From: Lineus longissimus
Taxonomy: Eukaryota; Nemertea; Pilidiophora; Heteronemertea; Lineidae
Direction of reading: 5' to 3'
DNA length: 64,000 nt
Assembly: GCF_910592395.1 (NCBI RefSeq)
Contig: NC_088313.1
Location: forward strand, 6,760,501 to 6,824,500
A program made the translations under genes and the position numbers. Below, in pieces: positions 9,750 to 19,814 of this stretch. Within the stretch, counting starts at the first letter, position 1, and each line of letters begins with the position of its first letter. A model generated the notes under the pieces. It made no database searches, had not been told where the DNA came from, and saw only the letters and a list, made by a program, of their open reading frames with translations.

Positions 9750-10166
9750 TGTATTTATATATGAGTAACAGACCTGCGTCACGTGAGAGATTACCTAAAC
9801 TAATATCCCCCAGACAGTCAGGTGACTTCAGGTGACTTGACTATTCTGCCAAACTCCTTTGTTCAAGCCCCCAGTTGACCCGGGACAATTTATTCTTCGA
9901 ATTGAAACCGACCTGGTCTGGCCCCTCCTTAGTCCCTATGACGTTCTAACGACAATGGCATGTTGCACCAAAGCTCAGTCGTGACCTGCATTGTGGAACT
10001 CTCTAAACTAACATTGATTTTTGTCTACAGAGTTTAATCCCTACAGTTTGACAATGTGGTTGCTCGGTACTCGCTCTCAAATTACACTCCTTAATGCGCA
10101 TGGTATAAATCATTCTTCACGTACGTCTGTTCAAAAGTTTTCCTCTAGACCGATGTGTAACCACTG
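9750..10166 (+). repeat. Direct repeat copy 1 (~417 bp)
   Basis: It starts TGTATTTATATATGAGTAAC and is repeated at 10389-10821 with few differences. The copy lacks a ~16-bp piece near 10100 and stops inside the right terminal inverted repeat of the small element seen in copy 2. The arrangement could be a short-LTR (TRIM-like) element with ~220 bp inside, or a simple duplication. Confidence 0.6.
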
Positions 10167-10388
10167 TTTACGTTGTCACCTGTCGTCTCTTTTACTTTGG
10201 CTTGTATATCATTCGCGTCATTCGACACCATCGTGTGTTTTTTGGAGAAGCTCGCCAACTCTGCCTCCGGTACATCTTCCGCCGTTGCTTTCCATCGGAG
10301 AATCACCGGGAGGATGTCTTTCCCTTTCAACGAATGTTCGGGCTTTAGCTGAGCTGTCACGGGCAGATAATGGCACCAGGCCTTGTCC
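10167..10388 (-). other. Interior between direct repeats with open antisense frame
   Basis: A 71-codon antisense frame (10360 to 10145, starting MTAQLKPEHSLKG) spans the interior and reads like ordinary protein composition. I recognise no family. It could be an exon fragment captured between the repeats. Confidence 0.25.
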
Positions 10389-10821
10389 TGTATTTATATA
10401 TGAGTAACACACGTGCGTCACGTGAGAGATTACCTAAACTAATATCCCCCAGACAGTCAGGTGACTTCAGGTGACTTGAATATTCTGCCAAACTCCTTTG
10501 TTCAAGCCCCCAGCTGACCCGGGACAATTTATTCTTCGAATTGAAACCGACCTGGTTTGGCCCCTCCTTAGCCCCTATGACGTTCTAACGACAATGGCAT
10601 GTTGCACCCAAGCTCAGTCGTGACCTGCATTGTGGAACTCTCTAAAATAACATTGATTTTTGTCTACAGAATTCAATCCCTACAGTTTGACAATGTGGTT
10701 GCTCGGTACTCGCTCTCAAATTACACTCCTGAAGTAGTGGTGCCATTAATGCGCATGGTATAAATCATTCTTCACGTACGTATGTTCAAAAGTTTTCCTC
10801 TAGACCTATGTGTAACCACTG
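10389..10821 (+). repeat. Direct repeat copy 2 (~433 bp)
   Basis: Second copy of 9750-10166. It contains most of the 120-bp inverted-repeat element described next. Confidence 0.6.
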
Positions 10822-10837
10822 CTTAGGAGTGTAATTT
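10718..10837. mobile_element. MITE-like 120-bp element with ~23-bp terminal inverted repeats
   Basis: The left end AAATTACACTCCTGAAG... (10718-10741) is matched in reverse complement by the right end (10815-10837, ...GGAGTGTAATTT). There is no coding capacity. No clear target duplication is visible, so the superfamily is not assigned. Confidence 0.5.
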
Positions 10838-11261
10838 CATACTTACATGGGCCCCCTTTCAGAGTAGAGAGATCAGATAAATTTTACATAGTTTCCCGCT
10901 CATGCATGTAGCTTCCATAACCTGAACTTTACCATAACAATGCAGAACACTGTACATGCAACCAGGAACTAATCATTACTGATGTTGGTACTAAAACTTA
11001 CTTCTTAACTTTACTTAGTTATGCTACTTTTACCATACAATGACTCCCTGTCATGAAAGTCTTTATCAATTATTTCTCTACGTGCTATACTTAGTATCAA
11101 GTATAATTACTCAAACACTCATGAAGTTCCGTTTCATGAGTAAATCTTGATGCATAGTAGCCCTTCGCTAAGCTATATCTCACTGCCATGGTGTTCTTCT
11201 ATCATGACCAACTCTCAATGCGCAGCCGTCCTACGATATGCTTATTTGTTTTCCTTTCTAT
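10838..11261 (+). other. Unannotated AT-rich stretch
   Basis: I see no gene, motif or strong repeat between the 120-bp element and the CTTTT microsatellite. Confidence 0.4.
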
Positions 11262-11305
11262 CTTTTTTTATTCATTTTCCTTTTTCCTTTTCCTTTTTCT
11301 TTTTC

Positions 11306-11337
<32 letters not shown>

Positions 11338-11513
11338 CTTAATTTTTCTTTTCTTTTCTTTTCTTTTCTTACTTTTCCTTTTCTTTTTCTTTTCGTCACG
11401 AAGACCCTTTTGTCGTGACGGTCATAGCAGTCTCTTCGCTCTGAAATATTATCTCTCTCTCTCTGTCAGAAGTTCCTTTATCGTGACAGTCATAGCAGTC
11501 TCTTCGCTCTGAA

Positions 11514-11547
<34 letters not shown>
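11262..11547 (-). repeat. (CTTTT)n, hairpin units and (CT)n: Tx1 target array
   Basis: This is the reverse orientation of the 3555-3830 array. C/T-only runs of CTTTT pentamers reach about 11395. A hairpin pair GTCACGA...TCGTGAC type follows (about 11396-11420), then two AATATT-(CT)n units (11450-11470 and 11515-11547). The final ~31-bp (CT)n abuts the first base of the Tx1 LINE. Confidence 0.75.
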
Positions 11548-11550
<3 letters not shown>

Positions 11551-11733
11551 GGGGGAGGTCACGTTTCATGTCGGTCTCCGATACTTTCACAGTTTTCGCT
11601 TATTTAGGTTTCACGTTTCTTTTCGCTTTTTGGTTCTTTGTTTTCGTTAATATTCAGGCTAGCTTCTGGCTGGTAAGTTTTGGTCACTTTTTGTGGCCTT
11701 TGTGGGCTTTTGGGAACTTTGGTTTTCAAAATC

Positions 11734-13455
11734 ATGCAGGATTCTCAGGTTCCTGGGCCTAGCAAGGCATACACTACACCATGCAATAGGCCTACACATA
11801 CGTCAGGCACTGGTAGTGCAGACGGGCCTAGATCACCAATCAATAGCAGCAAATCATTTGCAGAGGTATTGGATAATCCAATGAGTCAATTGATAAAAGA
11901 GGACCTTTTCTGGGGTATGAGCCGAGAACACGGAATACAATGCAGGTTTATTGATGACGCTACCTTGGACGATTACTTGCTCCCAATAGCTAAAATTGTC
12001 GGAGCAGAGAATATTGTCGCTGCTTCTAAATGTGAGAGAAAAGCGAAGGTTTTCTTCACGTCTATGACTTTTGCGAATATTGTTATTGCTCATGGGTTGA
12101 CTGTGAATGGACACTTCTTAGACGTTCATCCGGTTGGAAAGCCGACTACCAACCTCATTATTTCCGGGGTACCACCCTTTCTGCCCAACGATGCCATAAT
12201 AATGCAGCTTCGTCAATTCGGAACAGTAACCAATAACATCCGTTACATCCCTCTTGGTACCAGGCAAAAGGGCCTAAGTCACATCAAGTCTTTTCGTAGA
12301 CAAACTAGGATAAGTCTCGATCCCGGGGCAGAGCTGCCGTATACTCTGATGGTTCCGTCTGGTCCTGACCTGGTCAAGGTCTACTTGTCAACAGATAACA
12401 ATCTACGGTGCGATATGTGTAAGAAAATCGGCCATCCTACGCGTCGTTGTCGTTCAACAGCAAATTCAACTACTGTGGCTCCTCCTGTCGCAGGAAAAGC
12501 ACAAGCCGCTTTGTTGGCTTCGACAAATGATCCAAAAACAAGCACCCCAGCCATTTCCACTGTCGCAGGACCTGCAGCGCAGGAGTCCGTTGGAGACTAT
12601 GTTTCAAAATCAATCAGGAGTGTTGTTGTGGACCCAAAGGCCAGCACTGACCGTCAAAATCTAGATTCCTCTCAAGATGACACTCAACCACGCCTAGGTT
12701 TGAATACGGATTCTCTGCAAGATCCTATGGAAACCTCTCAAATAGACAGTTTCAACCCTCTTGTTGGCAATGCACAGCCCCATCAACCAGTTGACACGCC
12801 CTCAGTCGATACTCTTGTGGATACGGGCTTGCCGTTCACTCTCGATGGCTTGAACTTCTCTCTAACGGCCCCTTACGTATCTGGAAATGCTGCTGAGAGT
12901 GATTCAGTTCCGACAAAGAACGACAGTCATCAAGCGTGCCTTCCATCCAAGCCAGCAACTAGAAAGTCGCGTGCTAGGTCTTTGTCGCCTACCCCATCAA
13001 CGTCACCGCACAATAGTGACTCGGCCTCGCGCAAGGTCCCACGTATTGAAAAAACTATATCTGCAACAAACGCACAACCTCCTGATGAACCCATTGCGGA
13101 GCTTGGGAATGATGATGCGGAGGATGGATCAGCTATGGATCTGGATCGCTCCTTTGACACAATGTCCCAGATATCCGTCTCATTCGACAACATGTCTCAA
13201 GCTTCAGATGTACAGTCTGACCCATTTGCCATCATAAAAGCAAACGAATCAGGAGATCTCTTCTCGAACAGGAGGGTCATCGAGTTTCTAAAATACGTTA
13301 AAGGTTCTCCAAAGCCCCTGCTAAAGGCTAAAGAGTTTACTAATGATGTCGGGAAGCTGCAGAGAAGTCTTCGCAACTACAGAAGTACAAACAAACTTTC
13401 GTTGGGGGACCAAAGGAAGATAACAAGACTTGTCGACCATCTGAATAAATCCTAA
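11734..13455 (+). CDS. Tx1 LINE ORF1 protein, copy A
   Basis: The 573-residue nucleic-acid-binding ORF1 protein acts in the retrotransposon RNP. I chose ATG 11734 (MQDSQVPG) over the upstream in-frame ATG 11680 because copy B has a 1-nt insertion just upstream yet keeps the same frame from this ATG. A region with RRM-like composition (about residues 130-190, ...GVPPFLPNDAI...) is followed by a CCHC zinc knuckle C-x2-C-x4-H-x4-C (nt 12410-12451, residues ~226-239). A long Ser/Pro/Asp-rich disordered part and a short basic C-terminus follow. Open throughout. Confidence 0.85.
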   Translation: MQDSQVPGPSKAYTTPCNRPTHTSGTGSADGPRSPINSSKSFAEVLDNPMSQLIKEDLFWGMSREHGIQCRFIDDATLDDYLLPIAKIVGAENIVAASKCERKAKVFFTSMTFANIVIAHGLTVNGHFLDVHPVGKPTTNLIISGVPPFLPNDAIIMQLRQFGTVTNNIRYIPLGTRQKGLSHIKSFRRQTRISLDPGAELPYTLMVPSGPDLVKVYLSTDNNLRCDMCKKIGHPTRRCRSTANSTTVAPPVAGKAQAALLASTNDPKTSTPAISTVAGPAAQESVGDYVSKSIRSVVVDPKASTDRQNLDSSQDDTQPRLGLNTDSLQDPMETSQIDSFNPLVGNAQPHQPVDTPSVDTLVDTGLPFTLDGLNFSLTAPYVSGNAAESDSVPTKNDSHQACLPSKPATRKSRARSLSPTPSTSPHNSDSASRKVPRIEKTISATNAQPPDEPIAELGNDDAEDGSAMDLDRSFDTMSQISVSFDNMSQASDVQSDPFAIIKANESGDLFSNRRVIEFLKYVKGSPKPLLKAKEFTNDVGKLQRSLRNYRSTNKLSLGDQRKITRLVDHLNKS

Positions 13456-13481
13456 CTTTCTATCTACCTACGTATCTTCCA

Positions 13482-16400
13482 ATGGCTTGTTTGGTTGTTG
13501 TCTTGATTATGTCTCTGTCCGTTATTTCGGCTAATGTTAATGGTTGCCACGATTCATTAAAACGTGCAGAAACCCTTAGCTTCTTAAAATTGCTCAAATC
13601 GGATGTTTACTTCTTACAAGAAACGCACGCTTCCTCAGCAGATGAGGCATTTTGGAACGTTGCTTGGGGTGGCACTATTCATTTTTCTCACGGAACCATA
13701 AATGCTAGAGGAGTAGCCATTCTCTTCTCTTCCAGGATGCTAGGGTATGATGTTTCGGTCAATTATCCCGTAGCTAGTAGGTGCATTCATATCCACGGTA
13801 CCTTCAAAGGACACGGTCTCAACTTCCTAAATGTTTACGCGCCCAACAATGGGGCTGATCGTATAGCGTTTTATAAAACAATTGGTACATACCTCGCTTC
13901 CATAGACAACGATGATCCTTTCATTGTGGGTGGTGATTATAACTGTACCCTTACGCCTAGTTTTGACCGACTGAGCGGCAAGGAAACCAACGTTGCTTCG
14001 AGTCATGCTTTGAGAGACGTCATCGATAAGCATGAGCTAATTGACATTTGGCGTTCAAAAAATCCAGATAAGATTGAATTCACATGGTCCTGTCGCACGA
14101 ACCTAAGGAATTCCGCAGCGAGGCTTGATCGTTTCTATGTTTCAGACTACATTGCAAATCACGTTTCTCAAGTGGAGACCCTGAAAGCTTTCAGGTCTGA
14201 TCACTCACCGGTAAAACTTCTTATCCAGTTACCAAACAAAACGTCAATTCCTTCACCACACTGGTGTCTGAACACTGATATCCTCTCTGAGACTGCATAT
14301 GGCAGGGAAGTTCGTGATTTTTGGACATCTTGGCAAGCCTGCAAAACCCAGTATGACTCTCTCTCTCTTTGGTGGGAAATTGGAAAGAATCGGCTCAGGT
14401 TGATCTCTAAGCAACATTCCATAAGGAAGAACAGAATAGCCGCTGCTGAGGAGAACAAACTAAATCAAGGGATTCATAGGTTGGACTTGCTTCCCAAGCC
14501 ACTTGACTTGGCCGATACAGCTGAGCTTGAGGAGAAAAAGCAGCTACTTCAGACTTTGAAGGAAAGGAAAATTCGCGGAGCATGTGTCCGGTCACGTTTC
14601 CAGTTCTTGCATCATTTTAACGCGTCAACGTCTTATTTCTTTAGCTTTGAAAAGAAGAAGGGCATAAACAGGACAATTTCTAACCTGAGGAAGGAATCTG
14701 GAGAAGTGGTCACTGACCCCAACGACATACGGGATATGGCAAAAGATTTCTACTCCAATCTCTTCGCAAAGGAGCCAACTGATTCCGATGCTCAGGATCA
14801 TTTGCTTCGTGATCTACCAACACTATCCGAAGACCTCAGGAACTCTTGTGATAGTCCCTTAACGCTCGATGATCTCACGGAAGCTTTGTCAACCAGCTCG
14901 AGTAATAAATCCCCAGGTATAGACGGTCTACCTTTTGAGTTTTATAAAACGTTTTGGAGCATACTAGGTCCTGACTTACTAGATGTTTTCACCTATGCTG
15001 TCGCAAAAAGCGAGCTACCTATATCGTGTAGACGCTCAGTTGTTACACTTTTGCCTAAGAAAGGGGACCTCAGTTGCCTAAAAAATTGGCGTCCTGTATC
15101 ACTTCTGTGTTGTGATTATAAACTCTTCACAAAGGCCTTATCAAACCGTTTAAAACACTGCCTACCGGAGGTCATTCACCCTGACCAGTCGTATACGGTT
15201 CCAAATAGGTCAATTCTCAATAACATATCGCTTCTACGAGATACGCTTTTCTACTACAACAAGAACAACCTAGATCTTGCAGTTGTTTCCATTGACCAGG
15301 AAAAAGCGTTTGATCGGATTGATCATGATTGGCTCTTTGTGTCCTCCGGACTCTTGGTTTCGGAGAGTTCTACATATCCTGTATCAAACTTCTATACGTT
15401 GATGCTGAGTGTATTTTGAAAATCAATCGATCTCTTGGTGCTCCTTTTGGATTCACTCGTGGAATTCGACAAGGTTGTCCATTGTCGGGGTCGCTCTATG
15501 CTATTGCAATTGAGCCTCTTCTCAATAACATTCGGATGAATCCTGATATACAAGGGTTGTCTTTTCCAGATACGGATTTACCACCTACTAAACAGAGTGC
15601 GTATGCTGATGACTTAAATGTCTTTATTACATCCAATCCAGGGTTCGTGGCTTTAAAAAACTGTATCAGCACTTATGAGAGGGCCAGTTCGTCCAAGGTC
15701 AACTATACAAAATCCACAGGTCTATGGTCCGGTGCGTGGTGGAATAGACCTGATCGACCACTCAGGTTGTTGTGGAACAACAAGGGCGTGAGAAGTCTCG
15801 GAATCTTTCTTGGCAACGAAACGTTGTTTGAAAAACAAAACTGGGATAACACCATGGAGAAGCTCAAGGTGAAATTTGGGGCATGGACGCCTGTCCTTAA
15901 CTGCTTGTCTGAAAGAGGCAAGGTGTTGCTTATTAACAGTCTTGTTCTGTCGACACTTGTATACAAGCTTCAAGTCATTACACCCCCGGCTACATTGGTG
16001 GCTGATGTTCAGCGACTCATGCTAGATTTTTTCTGGACCAACAACAAACACTGGATACCTTCGGAAATTTTGTCTTTACCAGTTTACGATGGTGGCCTTG
16101 CGCTTGGCAATGTCAAATGCAAAATCAGAGCTTTCCGACTACGGTTCCTCAGAGACGTCCTTTACGGGGAAAGGGGTCATCCCTGCTACGCTGTTGCTCT
16201 CTACTACCTCAAGAGTCTTCTAGGCCTCAACTATACCCAGGAATTTCTAGTTGCTCGTTTTCCAAACGAGATCATCCGCACTCTCCCAAGGTTCTATTCG
16301 GAGTCAATTCGTACCATCTCCCAGATCTCCATAATTCGTGAACCTGACACTCTAACCCTCGAACAAATTATCTCCGAACCAGTCTTCTTTAACCCGGATA

Positions 16401-17382
16401 TTCTCCCTAACTTCTCTCCAGTAAACTCGCTCTTAGCCAAGGCTGGTGTTACTTTACTTAGACATCTTCTCCAGTCGGATCTGTCCTTCAGGAATATTGA
16501 TGAAATTCATCGAGCTGTACCTGACAACTCCAAACGACTCCTTTCAAAGGAGCTAAAGGCCCTAGTTGAGTCCCTTCCTAGGAAATGGGTGGATTTTCTC
16601 GCATCTCCAACTTCAAATGTTAGCTCCTTTGATAAGCCTCAGCTGAGGGATGTTCTGGTTGCAGTTCCAAGGATTCATGAGAAGGGTGATGATGTCTCCC
16701 TAAACGGGGACAACCTCCCTTCGCCTCCATAACAGTCAAGCAGGCATATAATGTCCTCTGTCTGAATGCCTATCAGGAGAAGTATTTCAGAAGGCCTGGT
16801 CACAGGTGGGATGATTTTTTGGCCGGGTCTGATGTTGCTCCCATCTTCACCTCTACGTTTTCAAAGCCTATCAAGGACGACCACGCGTTTATTCATTTTA
16901 GACTTCTACATGGTGCAATGCCCACTGGTTTGTTCAGATATAACGCAGGTTTTGTAAACAACCCCCATTGTCTGTTTTGTGGGAGTCACGACGACCTACT
17001 ACATTCCTTTGTACAATGTCATCATCTTACCCCTCTAGCTCAATGCGTAGCAAGCTTAGTGCTGAAAGTCAACAACGAATACTCTTTCTCGATAAAGGAC
17101 TATATATCTTTATTACCCCTCACCTCTCTCGCAAACAGGTACATCAATTACATTTTTGTCACCGCCCAAGCAGCAGCCTACAAGGCACTTTTGCATAAAA
17201 TCTTTGGTGAAGGAGCCACCGATCCGCTAGAGATATTTAGATCATTTTTAAAATACCGTATCAACATAGACTACCTCTATTACAAACTAGAGGATGAAAT
17301 CATGGTATTTGACAATATGTGGTGCAGGAATGGCGCTTTTTGCACCATCAATGATGCAGAAGAATTGATCTGGAACTTCTAA
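13482..17382 (+). pseudogene. Tx1 LINE ORF2 (APE endonuclease + RT), copy A, two frameshifts
   Basis: Compared with the intact copy at 49485-53387, one C is missing near 15338 (in the RT domain, just after the motif A region) and one C near 16719 (a C4 run reduced to C3). Before the first break the AP-like endonuclease motifs are intact (SANVNG, LQETHA, NVYAPN, GGDYNC, SDHSPV). RT motifs B (GIRQGCPLSGS) and C (YADD) lie in the second frame, and the terminal CCHC in the third. One or both breaks may be consensus errors. Confidence 0.8.
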
Positions 17383-17873
17383 TTTTTCACATCTGGGTTT
17401 TACAATCTACCATTTTAGATTTTATCACTTTTGTTTCAGAAAATTCCCTCTAACACTTAATTACGTAACGTCTTTTTTTTAGCAGACAATGTCTTTTTCT
17501 AACCGCTTTTAATAGACTTTTCAATATCTAGACCTCAAAATCAATATCAACAAAAGCCAACCAATTGTTATTCACTCCATGCAAAACCACTCCCTGGAGA
17601 GGTGCCGCAGCCTAAATGTACGTACCTTGCATTATATTAGTTCAGGAGTGCTTGGATAGGGCTGTATTTATCAGTAGAGGTCATAAAGTCATTATCTAAT
17701 TGTCTAACTATGTATATGAAATGTACCAACTTCTCGTTTGGTTAACAAAATCTTTGCTTTTTTTTACCTAACAACTTTCTTTAACCCTCCTAACTAACCC
17801 AAACAGAAATGAGGAGAATGTACTGACTGCACAAGACAGTCCAAATAGTACTACATACTGATCTGTTAATATC
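17383..17873 (+). other. 3'UTR of Tx1 copy A
   Basis: Noncoding tail shared by all three Tx1 copies, ending CTGTTAATATC. It has no poly(A) tail; the element ends in the CT microsatellite. Confidence 0.7.
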
Positions 17874-18067
17874 CTCTCTCGTAGGGGGAGGTCACGTTTC
17901 ATGTCGGTCTCCGATACTTTCACAGTTTTCGCTTATTAAGGTTTCACGTTTCTTTTCGCTTTTTGGTTCTTTGTTTTCGTTAATATTCAGGCTAGCTTCT
18001 GGCTGGTAAGTTTTGGTCACTTTTTGTGGCCTTTGTGGGCTTTTGGGGAACTTTGGTTTTCAAAATC

Positions 18068-19788
18068 ATGCAGGATTCTCAGGTTCCTGGGCCTAGCAAG
18101 GCATACACTACACCATGCAATAGGCCTACACATACGTCAAGCACTGGTAGTGCAGACGGGCCTAGATCACCAATCAATAGCAGCAAATCATTTGCAGAGG
18201 TATTGAATAATCCAATGAGTCAATTGATAAAAGAGGACCTTTTCTGGGGTATGAGCCGAGAACACGGAATACAATGCAGGTTTATTGATGACGCTACCTT
18301 GGACGATTACTTGCTCCCAATAGCTAAAATTGTCGGAGCAGAAAATATTGTCGCTGCTTCTAAATGTGAGAAAAAAGCGAAGGTTTTCTTCACGTCTATG
18401 ACTTTTGCGAATATTGTTACTGCTCATGGGTTGACTGTGAATGGACACTTCTTAGACGTTCATCCGGTTGGAAAGCCGACTACCAACTTCATTATTTCCG
18501 GGGTACCACCCTTTCTGCCCAACGATGCCATAATAATGCAGCTTCGTCAATTCGGAACAGTAACCAATAACATCCGTTACATCCCTCTTGGTACCAGGCA
18601 AAAGGGCCTAAGTCACATCAAGTCTTTTCGTAGACAAACTAGGATAAGTCTCGATCCCGGGGCAGAGCTGCCGTATACTCTGATGGTTCCGTCTGGTCCT
18701 GACCTGGTCAAGGTCTACTTGTCAACAGATAACAATCTACGGTGCGATATGTGTAAGAAAATCGGCCATCCTACGCGTCGTTGTCGTTCAACAGCAAATT
18801 CAACTACTGTGGCTCCTCCTGTCGAAGGAAAAGCACCAGCTGCTTTGTTGGCTTCGACAAATGATCCAAAAAAAGCACCCCAGCCATTCCCACTGTCGCA
18901 GGACCTGCAGCGCAGGAGTCCGTTGGAGACTATGTTTCAAAATCAATCAGGAGTGTTGTTGTGGACCCAAAGGCCAGCACTGACCGTCAAAATCTAGATT
19001 CCTCTCAAGATGACACTCAACCACGCCTAGGTTTGAATACGGATTCTCTGCAAGATCCTATGGAAACCTCTCAAATAGACAGTTTCAACCCTCTTGTTGG
19101 CAATGCACAGCCCCATCAACCAGTTGACACGCCCTCAGTCGATACTCTTGTGGATACGGGCTTGCCGTTCACTCTCGATGGCTTGAACTTCTCTCTAACG
19201 GCCCCTTACGTATCTGGAAATGCTGCTGAGAGTGATTCAGTTCCGACAAAGAACGACAGTCATCAAGCGTGCCTTCCATCCAAGCCAGCAACTAGAAAGT
19301 CGCGTGCTAGGTCTTTGTCGCCTACCCCATCAACGTCACCGCACAATAGTGACTCGGCCTCGCGCAAGGTCCCACGTATTGAAAAAACTATATCTGCAAC
19401 AAACGCACAACCTCCTGATGAACCCATTGCGGAGCTTGGGAATGATGATGCGGAGGATGGATCAGCTATGGATCTGGATCGCTCCTTTGACACAATGTCC
19501 CAGATATCCGTCTCATTCGACAACATGTCTCAAGCTTCAGATGTACAGTCTGACCCATTTGCCATCATAAAAGCAAACGAATCAGGAGATCTCTTCTCGA
19601 ACAGGAGGGTCATCGAGTTTCTAAAATACGTTAAAGGTTCTCCAAAGCCCCTGCTAAAGGCTAAAGAGTTTACTAATGATGTCGGGAAGCTGCAGAGAAG
19701 TCTTCGCAACTACAGAAGTACAAACAAACTTTCGTTGGGGGACCAAAGGAAGATAACAAGACTTGTCGACCATCTGAATAAATCCTAA
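18068..19788 (+). pseudogene. Tx1 ORF1, copy B, one frameshift
   Basis: A 1-nt loss with a neighbouring change in an A-run (about 18866-18875) breaks the frame after the CCHC knuckle. The downstream two thirds of the tail continue open to TAA 19786. The upstream G insertion near 18048 is outside the chosen start. Confidence 0.8.
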
Positions 19789-19814
19789 CTTTCTATCTAC
19801 CTACGTATCTTCCA

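Larger units (their letters stand above)
11548..17873 (+). mobile_element. Tx1-clade non-LTR retrotransposon, copy A
   Basis: Full-length, about 6.33 kb: 5'UTR (starts GTAGGGGGAGGTCACG), ORF1, 26-nt gap, ORF2, ~490-nt 3'UTR ending CTGTTAATATC. The 5' flank is pure (CT)n. The 3' flank is CTCTCTC, which is directly followed by a second element. Insertion exactly inside TC microsatellite is known for some Tx1-group LINEs (Kibi-type elements). ORF1 is open and ORF2 has two 1-nt deletions. Confidence 0.9.

Noticed and set aside
11147-11512. Phe/Ser/Leu-rich frame over the CTTTT tract
   Set aside because: Translation of a pyrimidine microsatellite.
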